NCBI GenBank assembly: GCA_030068145.1
Contig: JAPJBO010000067.1
Span: 1-64,000, forward strand
DNA length: 64,000 nucleotides
Direction of reading: 5' to 3'
DNA from: Diplonema papillatum
Taxonomy: Eukaryota; Euglenozoa; Diplonemea; Diplonemida; Diplonemidae
The position numbers and the translations under genes were made by a program. The notes under the pieces are model-generated. The model was given only the letters and a program-made list of their open reading frames with translations. It searched no databases and was not told the DNA's origin. Positions 19,943 through 31,919 of the stretch are shown piece by piece; position 1 is the stretch's first letter, and each line of letters starts with the position of its first letter.

Positions 19943-22900
19943 GAGCTGCGTGTCCCAAGCCGTCGTCATTCAAATCAACAGCACCCGTCCCCCATCCCCT
20001 TTTCTCTTTCGCACAGGCATTCCGATGCGATCGATCTTGACGACTTTGGTGTGCCCCATACGATGACGCTCGTCAGATGGACAGTGGGCACACAATATGA
20101 GAAGCCGGACGTGCTGGTACATGAGCCGCAACCTTTCTTTCAAACTGCCCATCCAAAACAAAACGAATCCGTTTGATGCAAACAAACAACACGACGCGGA
20201 AAGAAAAATACTTTCATGCAGGCAAGCCGCATTCCGATGTTGTCCCCCCCCCTCCTTCCCCTCGGCTCTCGGGCACGGTGATGTGTCCGTGGCTTCAGGA
20301 ACCAAATCGCAGGGGAAATGACGGGAGTTGTTGCTCTAGTTATTCGCCCCTCTACGACTTTTCTTCTCTTTGACGACGCGCAGGCAGAAAAACCAGTATC
20401 GGAGGGCGTGGTGCTTACTACGACGGAGGGTTGTGAGGCGAGGAAAGGAGAAACCGCACCAGGGTTCAACTGCTTCTTACAGCGCCTTGGTCGTTTTGAC
20501 GATTCGTAGGCGGTGTGCGTAGTTCTCCGTTGTGGTTTGAAGCTCGCGAAGTCCTCGAGTAACTCGTAGCAGGTGCTTATTCAAGAAGAAGAAAAAGAAG
20601 CAACAAGAAACGTCGAAAGACACCAGACCCGCGCATCAACCTCGGTTGAACGTCGGCAACACAAAAGTGTAGCGCCACAAGGTAGGCAGGAAAGTTCTCA
20701 AAATCATTGAAGAAGGCGGGACGGTTGGTCTCCGGGCGTGTGGACCGCGCATTCCAAACAAACTCCTGCAAAAAGGAGGCAAGGGCCGTCGCTCTCAGAA
20801 GAAAAGTCAAAAGAAAACACCCGCCGAAAATGGACGCCTCAATTTCTTTCTCCGCCCTCGCCGAGGAATGAAAGGCTCTTTTCGTGACGGGTGCGAAGAC
20901 AGCAAAGTTGTTTGGCCGGCTAAAGCACCATCAAACCCCTTTGCCCCACCACCTGCTGTCGTGCTCGCTGCCTGAGAGCAAGCGATGCTTTTGCATACAA
21001 AAGTCAAGGCCCACCAAAGACAGTGTTGCGAGAATACGGGTATCCAGAACCAGACACTGTGTATCTTTCGTCCGTGCGGCCTACCTTACAGGCAGTGCCG
21101 AATCGGTAAACTAAAACTTCTCGAAGTTCCCAAGCATCAACAAATATTGCCAGCACATTCTTTTTCACAAAGCTGCATTTCTCATTGGCTTTGAAGATGT
21201 GCAAAGTGAATCTACCAGCCCCTCTGAGTTTTGAGGTAATTTGCTGCACGCGTCGAATCCACCGTCCGAGCTGGTGGTTGAGTCTTGTTTCTTGACCTAT
21301 TCTCGCACACTTGTCTTTACTCCTTCCTCCCATTGCTTCTTTTGTTCTCATATTTTCAGAATTCTCCAAACAATGTACTGAAAAAAAAGCGCCAGGAAAG
21401 AACATTTACGGGAAAGCGGTACCACATGACAGGTTAAACGACGTCAACGAAAGAAGTGCACGTGCAGGAAAACTCTTCCAGAGGGGTTTCTGGATACGTC
21501 AAAACGAAAACGACGTGCCTTCCTATGTTCATCGATCCGTGGATGCTTATTGTCGTCAACCAGTCGAGACCATAACTCCGGAAATGTTCCCAAAACATGC
21601 AATCTCAAAGAGAAATGATGTCTTAGGAAAACACATCCAGAAGAATAGTGGGAGACCCTTGTGCCGGCCGACGAACCCGGGCGAACAGCGCAAGGAGAAG
21701 AAGAAGTACACACCAGCGGGCAAGGATGCAACGGTGCACTCACAATATGCAAAGCCTGAGTTGGAGCATAGTGCCGCGACTTCGTTAGCTGTGCCCTGTG
21801 GCTGATTGTCTCTACCGGCTTGTGTTCAGCGCAAGGGTCAAGCCCGAAGTACGCCACGCCTTGATACTTTGGCTCACTCGACCCGTCGGCCCGTGGCTCT
21901 GCAATTGTGCCGAACACGCGAAGCTTGATACCCGTGGAACCAACCACCCCCGCCCCCTGGATGGGCTAGTGATACAAGCTGTCGCTCGTGGGAAGAAAGG
22001 GGAAAATACTGATCCAAGCAACTTCCGCCGGCAAGTAAGAAAGGAAAAATTGCAAAGGGGGGAATCAACCACCACCGAGTGTGCCCGTCTCCCTTTCCTA
22101 TCGTTGGGGGCTGGAGGAAAAATAAAGCTTATATTTGCATCAATATACTAGTGATGCGACCGGAGTGAGTCCTTGCGTCAAACTCGTCTCTCTCGCTCTC
22201 TCTCTCTCTCTCTCGGAAAAGGTCAGCGCAGCAGCGATGCCTCTGGGAGCACATGCAGGAGGGTCTCTCTTCAAGTATTTGCGCAACGCCGGCCCGCACC
22301 AGCTCTGCACTCATTAACAGCGTATCTAGACGCACGGCCACCCAGACCGCTCGCGCAACTGCGTTTGCAAGACGAAGTTGGATTAGAGGCCAGTGCGTTA
22401 ATCCGGAGCCAGGGTCCGGGCAGCTGACTCCAGTTCCTGCACCGGTCTCCGCTCAGCTTGCTCGACTGCTGCGAACAAACCCACCCAAGCCTCCACGGTC
22501 AACCGGAAACTCTTAAATCCACCAGCCTTCCTTGAAGCTCAGCGGTCGTCTGAGGGTATGCGGACCCTTCTTCGGAGTATAACACTGCCTCTTGCACAAA
22601 CGGAGAGCATGGGAGAGCCTGGGACTGAGTTGTGCCATGCTGGTCTAAGGGCGGCGGACCCGCGAATCCAATCAAAGCCGTTTCTTCTCGTACCACGAGA
22701 CTACTGTGAACCAAACTGGTACGCCAACGCACGCCGCTGGGGTTGAGGCACGAACTATTATACAAGATCGAATCTATCGATTCCTTTCGGTTCGGTGTCT
22801 AAACCCGTGAATTTCAAGCAAACAGACAAAGCTTGCGGCAGATGACTCGGAGGCACCGCTTGTAACCGCAGGCGGCCCTCCTCGAGTATTTTACTGCAAA

Positions 22901-24110
22901 GCAAGTTTTTGTCAAAAAGAAGACGCATTGGCCGAAAGGTCGCCTAGAGACTTCAAAGTCCCGGGCCCAAAGCAAGCATTTTACTCTGAGAAGCACGAAG
23001 CTGCGACGGAAGGGCGACCCTGCCTCACCCCGGTCTCAGCTGTCCCGATTCCCCAATGTCGGAATTATACGTGTTTTGTGTCGTTACTAGAAACAATGCA
23101 TTGTTGGTACCAAAAGTTAGTAGTTGGCAGCGTACTAGCTGACACTCGCTTCTTCGATGACCAATAGCAATCCGAACGACAGGTTTACCGCACCCAACGC
23201 AGAGGAGCAAAAGTAGCTCGCCTTCCTTCCCTCCCTCTCTCTCCGTACCCACTTGCATCCTTTCTCTTCAGGCCCGTGACACCACTTCATGGGGTCAGCA
23301 GCAAGATCAGCAGCTTCCTGACTTCGCTTTTTCTCTAGTCATACAACACGTGGCAGCCAGACAAGAGCGGTGGACGAGAGCGACGGATACAACCAGACAG
23401 GCATGCCCCCGCGGGCTATATGCGCGAGTACTGAATCCTTATTGTCGCCAATTCGGGAACCAACACCAGCCATCTCGTTCACTTTGCAAGTTTCTTCCGT
23501 ATCTGAACTCAACTTGGCATCACTCTTCATCGCTTCTGATCAGCGGAATTGGAATGCTGGAAAGGAAGTGCGGACAAGTGCTGGAAGCAAAGGGTGGAAA
23601 CCCAGAGAATGACTCCGATCAATGGAATTGCAATGATGAAAGGAAAGTGCGAACAAATGCTGGAAGCACAGGTTGGCAAAATCGGGCACGATTCCTGTTT
23701 GCAGATGAAGCGACTACATCTTCCGGGAGCGCAAGTGGCGCCTAGCGAACTCCTTTTTAAGGGACCGTCCGCCCCTGCACAAGTGCACAATCGCCGTCGA
23801 CCGTACATCTATGCTGTTGTAGACGTCACCAACGCTTACAGTGCCTTGTCGGGCCTGGAAACAGTCCGGTGTTTCATTCGAGATGGGCGCGTCTTTCTTT
23901 TTTGGAATTTCAAGCGATTTTAGCCCACCTTTTGCGGAAGGATGGGCAAGTATTTGTTCAGGGTGAAGGAAGACTTCTGCGGCAATCCTTAACTTCAATG
24001 AACGTGGGGAAGTGAGGGGTGGCAGAGCTCGTACACGGGGCAGCAACACAAGACACGCTCCTTCCAAGATTCACTACGATAAAGGAAGCCTTCCAAAGCG
24101 AAGAGAAAAC

Positions 24111-26173
24111 ATGCTCGGTTCCCTAGTGGCGTGCGCGGCGGCGATGGTGAGCGGATTCGGGCTCACCGAGTCGGATGACTACTACACGATCGACACGGGA
24201 GCAGACCTGGTGTTCCAGGTTCGTCGCACAGACTTGGGCCACACCACTACGTCCGCTGGAGGCATCAATTCGATTGTCTACAAAGGAGTGGAGTACATGG
24301 AAGAACCAGGCCGTGACAGCCACATCAACTCGGGGTTCGACTGGCTGTACACCAACACCACCGAGGTGACTGTCAATGCGGTTGCAGTCGGCAGCGACAT
24401 CATCAAAATCACCGTCGTGGGCGGGCAGCTGACGCACTACTACATTGTGAAGAAGAACGAGGCGAAGATCTACATGGGCACCCACTGGTCTCTCATGACC
24501 ACCGTCAAAACAGGGGTATGCGCCACCTGCCTTTTTTTACAAAAGCGCCAGCCTGAACGGAAATGCTCGACGATGCTGCCCGACAAAGAACAGAAGGGAT
24601 CCCGAGTGCTGTAACTACCGAACCACGTGTTGAACGGACGTGAGGTCATGCGGGTCTACCCCTACACGAAAAATAACACAAACACAACAAATACAAACAC
24701 AAACACAACAGATTGTGTTTGTATTGTATTTGCCCCCCTACCTCTATATTTCCCCTCTTCCATTCGGAGTCAAAGCAGCTACGTCGAGTATTTTATGAAG
24801 AAGCAAACCCTGAGCCACAGCGAGCTTTTTTGTGTGTGGGGTTTATTATCCAAACATAAAGGGTTTTGCTCTCTCTTTTGTTTTCCGCTTAAAATCCCAC
24901 CCATTGAATTGAACCCTCGCAGATCCGATTCCTGTTCCGTCTCAACGCTAACTTGCTGCCCGATGGTCCTCCGGAGGGAGACGTTCGTGACCCGACAGAC
25001 TGGACGGTTGAACTGCCCCACATCGAATCGGCGGACGTCTTCGGGCTGCCGAACGGCGAAACGCGGTCGAAGCACTACACAAACAAGCGCATGATGGACT
25101 GGAAATACTTCGGGGCGACGGGAACCAACGTCGGGATGTGGATCGTGCGTGCCACGCACGAGGGAGGATCCGGCGGCCCGTTCTACCGCAGCACGCAGGT
25201 GCAGACGCGGCCCGACACGCAGGAGCTCACGTACATCTTGAACTACGAACACACGCAAACCGAGGACTTCCGGACGGGGAACCTGTGGGCGTACACGTTC
25301 GTCGTCAACGACGGCGCCGCCCCAGCGACGGACGTCGACTACTCATTCTACGGCGATCTGGACTTGGTCGGCTACGTGCCTTCGTCTGGCAGGGGAGCGG
25401 TGTACGGGTTCTGGTTCGGGGGTAGGAGGTATTCGCAGGTGTACACACTTGGCTTCCGGAACAGCGACGCACAGTACTGGGCTAAAGCGAACATATACAC
25501 GGGAGGGTTCATGGCGGCCGGCATGCGCCCCGGCACGTACGAGATGACCGTTTTCAGTGACGAGTACGAAGTGTACACGTCGTCCGTGGTTGTCACAGCA
25601 GGTGAGACCACGGTTGTAGGCAGCTTCACGATCACCGAAGACCCGGCGTTCGACTCGGCGATCTTCCGCATTGGCGACTGGGACGGGACGCCGCTGGAAT
25701 ACCGGAACGGGGACAAGGTCAACTCGATGCACCCGTCGGACGTGCGGATGCAGTCGTGGACACCCGGACCGTTTGTTGTCGGGAGCAGCACGGACCGAGA
25801 CTTCCCCTGCTACATGTGGAAGGACATCAACAACCACTTCGAGGTTCTGTTCAAGATGACCGAGGGCCAGATGGAGACGGGGCACACTGTGAGAATCGGG
25901 ATCACTGCGACTCACGCGGGGGGAAGACCGAGCATCAAAGTCAACGAGTGGGAGTCGGCGATCCCGGCTTCTCCTGTGCAGCCGAAGTCGCGATCTCTGA
26001 CGACGGGGTCGTACAGGGCAAACAACGCCATGCTTACGTACGATGTGCCCGCCACTGCTTGGAACACTACAGCCGAGTACCAAGTTCTGACGATCATCGT
26101 GCAGAGTGGGAAGAAGCCGGTCGGGTACCTGAGCCCCGGTATCTCCATCGATTGCGTCGACCTGCTGGCCTAA
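24111..26173 (+). CDS. Rhamnogalacturonan lyase, PL4 family, copy 3
   Basis: Exons 24111-24515 and 24923-26173 encode a product that appears identical to copy 2; intron and flanks also match, with a period of exactly 6,231 bp. Either the duplication is very recent, gene conversion keeps the copies alike, or the assembly repeated one copy. The flanks differ slightly (for example the duplicated block at 23350-23370 and small indels near 26720-26930), which argues against a pure assembly repeat. Function, domains and likely secretion are as in copy 1. No separate regulatory signals are visible. Confidence 0.85.
24530..24795 (+). mobile_element. A-type TIR element, complete copy A2 (lyase-3 intron)
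   Basis: Same sequence as A1, 6,231 bp downstream, so it was duplicated with the gene and is not an independent insertion. Confidence 0.8.
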
Positions 26174-28829
26174 GAGCTGCGTGTCCCAAGCCGTCGTCAT
26201 TCAAATCAACAGCACCCGTCCCCCATCCCCTTTTCTCTTTCGCACAGGCATTCCGATGCGATCGATCTTGACGACTTTGGTGTGCCCCATACGATGACGC
26301 TCGTCAGATGGACAGTGGGCACACAATATGAGAAGCCGGACGTGCTGGTACATGAGCCGCAACCTTTCTTTCAAACTGCCCATCCAAAACAAAACGAATC
26401 CGTTTGATGCAAACAAACAACACGACGCGGAAAGAAAAATACTTTCATGCAGGCAAGCCGCATTCCGATGTTGTCCCCCCCCCTCCTTCCCCTCGGCTCT
26501 CGGGCACGGTGATGTGTCCGTGGCTTCAGGAACCAAATCGCAGGGGAAATGACGGGAGTTGTTGCTCTAGTTATTCGCCCCTCTACGACTTTTCTTCTCT
26601 TTGACGACGCGCAGGCAGAAAAACCAGTATCGGAGGGCGTGGTGCTTACTACGACGGAGGGTTGTGAGGCGAGGAAAGGAGAAACCGCACCAGGGTTCAA
26701 CTGCTTCTTACAGCGCCTTGTTCGTATTGACGATTCGTAGGCGGTGTGCGGAGTTCTCCGTTGTGGTTTGAAGCTCGCGAAGTCCTCGAGTAACTCGTAG
26801 CAGGTGCTTATTCAAGAAGAAGAAGAAGAAGAAGCAACAAGAAACGTCGAAAGACACCAGACCCGCGCATCAACCTCGGTTGAACGTCGGCAACACAAAA
26901 GTGTAGCGCCACAAGGTAGGCACGGCTCCCCCGGAAAGTTCTCAAAATCATTGAAGAAGGCGGGGCGGTTGGTCACCGGGCGTGTGGACCGCGCATTCCA
27001 AACAAACTCCTGCAAAAAGAAGGCAAGGGCCATCGCTCTCAGAAAAAAAGGCAAATGAAAACACCCGCCGAAAATGGACGCCTCAATTTCTTTCTCCGCC
27101 CTCGCCGAGGAATGAAAGGCTCTTTTCGTGACGGGTGCGAAGACAGCAAAGTTGTTTGGCCGGCTAAAGCACCATCAAACCCTTTGCCCCACCACCTGCT
27201 GTCGTGCTCGCTAGCGATGCTTTTGCATACAAAAGTCAAGGCCCACCAAAGACAGTGTTGCGAGAATACGGGTATCCAGAACCAGACACTGTGTATCTTT
27301 CGTCCGTGCGGCCTACCGTACAGGCAGTGCCGAATCAGTAAACTAAAACTTCTCGAAGTTCCCACGCATCAACAAATATTGCCAGCACATTCTTTTTCAC
27401 AAAGCTGCATTTCTCATTGGCTTTGAAGATGTGCAAAGTGAATCTACCAGCCCCCCTGAGTTTTGAGGCAATTTGCTGCACGCGTCGAATCCACCGTCCG
27501 AGCTGGTGGTTTAGTCTTGTTTCTTGACCTATTCTCGCACACTTGTCTTTACTCCTTCCTCCCATTGCTTCTTTTGTTCTCATATTTCAGAATTCTCCAA
27601 ACAATGTACTGAAAAAAAGCGCCAGGAAAGAACATTTACGGGAAACCGGTACCACATGACAGGGGTTTGGGTTCGGAATAGAACACTGTTCTTGACAAAA
27701 ACGGTGAGCTGCGGCTAAGTGCGCAATGCTGGTTTAAGGAACCGCGAATCCAATCAAACAATCCGTTTCTTCTCGTACCACGAACCAAACAGGTGCGCCA
27801 ACGCACGCTCAACACGACCGCTGGGGATTAGGCACGAACACATACAAGATCGAATCTTTCGTTTCCTTTCGGTTCGGTGCCTTAACCCGCGAATATCAAG
27901 CAAGCAAACGAAGCTTGCGGCAGACGTACTTGGCCGCGCCGCCCGCTACTCGTTCCAGGGAAGCCATGATGGAGGTTTTGTTTATGGTTGATCACACCCA
28001 GATCTTCGAAGGCTTTCAAGAGAATCCGACTCGTGGCAAATGTGCTGCCACAACTGTGCGCCACACTTGCTCACCTAGGCAACGGAACAGCGTCGTTTTG
28101 TAACGAAACCTGTTTCCCGAAAAAGCTGTTTGCCGTGAAAGAATGTAGTTCAGGCTCCTCAGTTGCTGCCGCAGCATCGCTCAGCCCAGATTTACCTGTG
28201 CTGTGTAGGCAAGCATGTACTATCACATTCCTTCGTCGTGATTGGTGTAGCAGGCGGCCCGCCTTGAGTACATCCTACAGAGCAAATGCTAGTTCAAAAG
28301 AAAAAGAAACATTGACCGAAAGGTCGCCCAGAGACTTCAAAATCCCGGGCCCAGCTTTTTACTCTAAGAAGCGGCAAAGCTGCAACGGGAGTGCTAACCC
28401 TCCCTCCGCTGATCCGACTCCGCAATGTTGGCACCTCACGTGTTTTGGGGGGTTCTTTTTGGGGTTTCCTTTGTTTCATCTTTAACCATACTTCAACTTT
28501 GGTCACCATCCAAAGCACATTCTGCCAACGCTTCACTGCGTGCGCTAGGATCGGTGCCGCCCAGGCGGTTGAGTCCCCTTTGATTGTAAAGATTGTACCA
28601 GACTTGGCACATCCTACAACTACACTCGGGTAGTTGCTGCATATCAAGTTCAATCTACGACTAATACCGCTGTCAGTCAGCCCTAAAGCAAGGTGGAATT
28701 GCTCGCTCAAAGCTGCCACTGACGAGTTTGCTCGGACGTGCAGAATTGCCGAAAGGGAGCGTAAACATTCCTACTGCGCTCCAGTAGGAGAGCCTTGTTT
28801 ATTTCGTAGTAACAATGTACTGTAAACAC

Positions 28830-28945
28830 GTAAGAGAACGCTGGCAGCGTGTTTAGGAGAAGATTAGCCTAACGTGACGAGCATATTCACTCACTATCAT
28901 CCACTAGCAGGCTAATCCACCCCCGGCACGTACAAACAAACCCCA
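28830..28945 (+). repeat. Dispersed repeat C, copy 2
   Basis: Matches 9812-9895 (AGAGAACGCTGGCAGCGTGTT, AGATTAGCCTAACG, CGGCACGTACAAACAAAC) with an extra 25 bp in the middle. It ends about 200 bp before the inverted 28S fragment. Confidence 0.55.
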
Positions 28946-29159
28946 CTCCAGACCCTGAGTGAGGGTATTTGTTGCCAACATTGCGGTTCGGCCTCGGACC
29001 TTCGCACTCGCGTTGTGAAAACAACGTAAACAACCACAGCAACATTGGGTGTGATCGGTTTTCCAGCGGCGTCCTAGAAGTATGTCCATTCTACGGTGGT
29101 TTGTACGTGGCAGTTCCGAGCTGACACGTCATTGCATGGACAACGCGAGAAAACCCAGA

Positions 29160-29328
29160 CGTAATCGGGAGCCGCGGGTTGCACCCGAGAGCACTACACA
29201 AAGTCACACAGAGTCATGTTCAACAGGGTCTTCTTTCCCCGCTGACAGTTTCAAGTCCGTTCCTTCGACTGCTGTTCCGCCAGAATAGTAGGTAGGGACA
29301 GACGAGGCATTTGGCTACCTTAAGAGAG
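29160..29328 (-). rRNA. 28S rRNA fragment, second copy, inverted
   Basis: Read on the minus strand, 28S matches run CTCTCTTAAGGTAGCC, AAATGCCTCGTC, then directly TGTCCCTACCTACTAT, GCGGAACAGCAGTCGAAGG, CAGCGGGGAAAGAAGACCC and TGTTGAACATGACTC. The stretch normally between GCCTCGTC and TGTCCC (about 40 bases, present in the other fragment as far as ATGAATGGA) is missing. The match begins exactly at CTCTCTTAAGG, the conserved site cut by R2 retrotransposons and by the I-PpoI homing endonuclease. It overlaps the first fragment and continues further 3', so the two come from the same region of 28S. Confidence 0.8.
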
Positions 29329-29339
29329 CACCTTCAATC

Positions 29340-30520
29340 TAGGCCAGCGCCAGGGATACCGATTGCACCGCCAATTTGTTTTCCGTTACTGTTAGGTCCA
29401 CGGCGGGAGTTGTGAAAGTACGCAGATGCTGCACGAGTTTGTGCTTCTCGCGGCTGCAGGAGACGGAAACCCGCACGCATCCTAAAGCAGGGACCGACCC
29501 CCGCTCTTTCGTGAATAAAAAAAAGCGGAGAAGAACCACACCCTCTTTTGTTTATATCCGTCACGAGAGGACTGCGACTCACAACGACTCCCTTCTGGAC
29601 ACCAAGCAACAAACAAGTCAAGTCCGTTTGCCACCTCAAGCTGCGGATCCTCTTACAATCGTGAGTGTTGCTTGCCTACAGTCATTGCCTGATTCTCAAG
29701 AAATGAACGCAGCAACACGCTACGTACAGACCCTGAGCCAGGCGACGACTGCCGAGAAGGGTGACGCCGAACACTCAAAGAACACCCGGAGTTTCAAGTG
29801 AATTCAACCTTTACGGAAGGATGGGCGAGTGGTCGTCCAGGGTGAAGGAAGAATTCCCCGTGGGTCAGGTCCATGGCTCCCAAAATGGGGGCAACGCTGC
29901 GAGCGGCAGCAAGAGGCTGGTTCTTTTTTTTAATCGTACGTCTGTACTGACGGGAACATTTCCGGAACAACGGTTGCACACGAAAGAGAAAACGAAGCCA
30001 ACGAAAAAGTGCTAATACAGGAAACCCCCCCCCCAGGAGGTGCACACAACACCGCGGTGAAAAAAGAATAAAGAGGACTAGTCCCTCAAGGTTTCATACC
30101 CTACCTGCGGAGTCTTACACTCCCCGTGACCCCTTTACCCTTTTCCTTTTCCCTTTTCTACTTTACACTCTCTTCGAAGAAGACTTGATGCTAGCATCAA
30201 ACATGCATGAGAGGCAGTGTCCTGCCTAAACATTAAACAAAGTTTTCCCCCCAGAGAGGTTTATACCCTGCACACGCGAAGAACAAGAAACTTTTGTCTT
30301 ATCATTTTCATCACCTTTGGTCAGTTGATGCTGATCGTCCGTTGCTTCGTTTATCAGTGCAAGCCCCAACTCCGGAAATGTTCTGTGGTATCTTCACCCT
30401 GGAAGCACATGCGAACTCCGGCTCTGGCCCTTTCGACATGAGCGTATGCCCCTCCGTCCGGAAAAGGTTAAGGTTGCTGTCACTCTTCACCCCCTGGTAA
30501 ACATAACAAGCAACGTCAAA
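29340..30520. other. Intergenic, no supported gene
   Basis: Only overlapping short ORFs without domains are present. A stretch at 30170-30240 (GATGCTAGCATCAAACATGC, GAGAGGCAGTG) resembles 15-60 at the left end of the window, so some dispersed repeat is present. Confidence 0.45.
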
Positions 30521-30529
30521 GGACATGTA

Positions 30530-30800
30530 TAGGGGCCTTCTCCCCGTGACGGATTCGCCTGAGCTCTAGTAGCACGGTCCTGGCTGTGACGAACTACGAA
30601 CAGCCGCCTGACAAACCAGACTCACACCGCAGTCCTGTCTGCAGACACTCAGGTTCCGCGCTGATGATGGTCCGCCTTATGTGTCCGTGGCTTAAAGGAC
30701 CGAAACACGGCGCAGACGGAACCAGTGCGGTGTTGAGCACATACCCATTCCAAGCACGTTCTTGCAACCCCTCCCCCCTGGTAAACATAACAAGCAACGT
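30530..30800 (+). repeat. Dispersed repeat D, copy 1
   Basis: Key blocks are GGGCCTTCTCCCCGTGACGG, AACAGCCGCCTGACAAACCA, TCTGCAGACACTCAGGTTCC, TAAAGGACCGAAACACGGCG and AAGCACGTTCTTGCAA. The same order occurs at 31705-31915 (plus strand) and inverted at 63290-63560 and 63800-63960. Short ORFs in it are conserved only because the DNA is repeated. Confidence 0.8.
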
Positions 30801-30962
30801 CAAAGGACATGTTGACAACCACCAACAACTGTCCGAATCCTATGACTTATGTTTATTTGGAAGCCGCGCTTTCCGGGAAAAAGCTCGTTCGATTCTCCTT
30901 CAAGTGTGAGCAGACAGTCACGCCGGTTGCAGAGCGTGGCAGACGCCATCTGTTCTCTACTG

Positions 30963-31260
30963 TTTTTTACATAAGCGCCAGCTTGAAAGGAAATGCTCGA
31001 CGATGCTGCCCGACAAAGAACAGAAGGGATCCCAAGTGCTGTAACTACCGAACCACGTGTTGAACGGACGTGAGGTCATGCGGGTCTACCCCTACACGAC
31101 AAATCACACAAACACAACAGGTCAAAGTCCTGAGTGAGAAAACAACACACGGTGGTGTAAGCGAAGAACAAATCAGATTGTGTTTGTATTGTATTTGCCC
31201 CTTACCTCTATATTTCCCCCCTTTCATTCGGAGTCGAAGCAGCTACGTCGAGTATTTTTT
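30963..31260 (+). mobile_element. A-type TIR element, complete intergenic copy A3
   Basis: The left end is T6-ACATAAGCGCCAGC...AAATGCTCGACGATGCTG; the right end is GCAGCTACGTCGAGTATTTTTT. The middle is as in A1, plus a block (CAAAGTCCTGAGTGAGAAAA, CACACGGTGGTGTAAGCG) that A1 lacks. No exon is visible on either side, so this copy is either intergenic or in an intron of a gene I cannot see. Confidence 0.8.
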
Positions 31261-31704
31261 ACGGAGAACCTTCTGAGTAAAAACTGGGCGAAAGCCGGTT
31301 GTATAAAAGTCGCCCTTCGGAATTTCGAAAATATTCGAAAATACTGTTAAGAGGCTTGGACGCAGCTACTGACCCACGCGTTAAGGTTCGAATGCCTTGC
31401 GCCTGCTTTGACAACGACAATGGAGGGAGATCTCCCCCGCGCGCAATTTCAAGCCACTGAACTCAAATCAGTCCAGTGTCAGACTCGTGACGGAAAAAAC
31501 TCTTGCCAACGAGCCGAGGGCCAGCGCTAAAGCCATGCTAAAGCGAGAAAGGCAACTATAAGCCAGGTTACTCACCCCCGTCTTCTCCCTCCCTCCCTCC
31601 AACCCTGCCCCCAAAACCAGATGCAACGGCCCCCACAACTCTTTCGCGAGTCGCAGTCACAAATAGGGCGGGCACCCTGAGGTTTTGAACTGATTGCTCA
31701 GACA

Positions 31705-31915
31705 CGGTTGTTGGGGCCTCCTCCCCGTGACGGATTTTCTTGTGCGCTGGTAGCATGGGGGGTCGAACAGCCGCCGGACAAGCCAGACGCACACCGCATT
31801 TCCGTCTGCAAACTCTCAGGTTCCGCGCTGTCCGCCGTATGCGCAGATGGGACCAGTGCGGTGTTGTGTGCACACAGCCTTACTGAGCACGTTCTTGCAA
31901 TTCCCCCGTCTTTAC
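31705..31915 (+). repeat. Dispersed repeat D, copy 2
   Basis: It begins GGGGCCTCCTCCCCGTGACGG and ends GAGCACGTTCTTGCAATTCCC. It is shorter than copy 1, with an internal deletion of about 60 bp. Flanking matches (CTGATTGCTCAGACACGGTT, ahead of it) are also found inverted after copy 3 at about 63545-63570. Confidence 0.7.
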
Positions 31916-31919
31916 AACT

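Larger units (their letters stand above)
8930..28640 (+). repeat. Tandem array containing three PL4 lyase genes
   Basis: Stop codons of the three lyase genes lie at 13593, 19942 and 26173, giving spacings of 6,349 and 6,231 bp. Between about 17000 and 26700, units 2 and 3 match almost base for base, including introns and non-coding DNA. Unit 1 has a shortened 5' flank and a longer intron. After gene 3 a fourth, incomplete unit begins; it skips about 1.1 kb near 27661 and is diverged up to about 28640. The non-coding part holds CT microsatellites (15815-15850, 22187-22215), a duplicated block of about 82 bp (17315-17480, 23546-23710) and no supported gene. Confidence 0.9.

Noticed and set aside
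17880-26173. Lyase copies 2 and 3 as one gene duplicated by assembly error
   Set aside because: Not excluded, but small differences in the flanks (23350-23370, 26720-26930, 27180-27230) and a third diverged copy favour real duplication.
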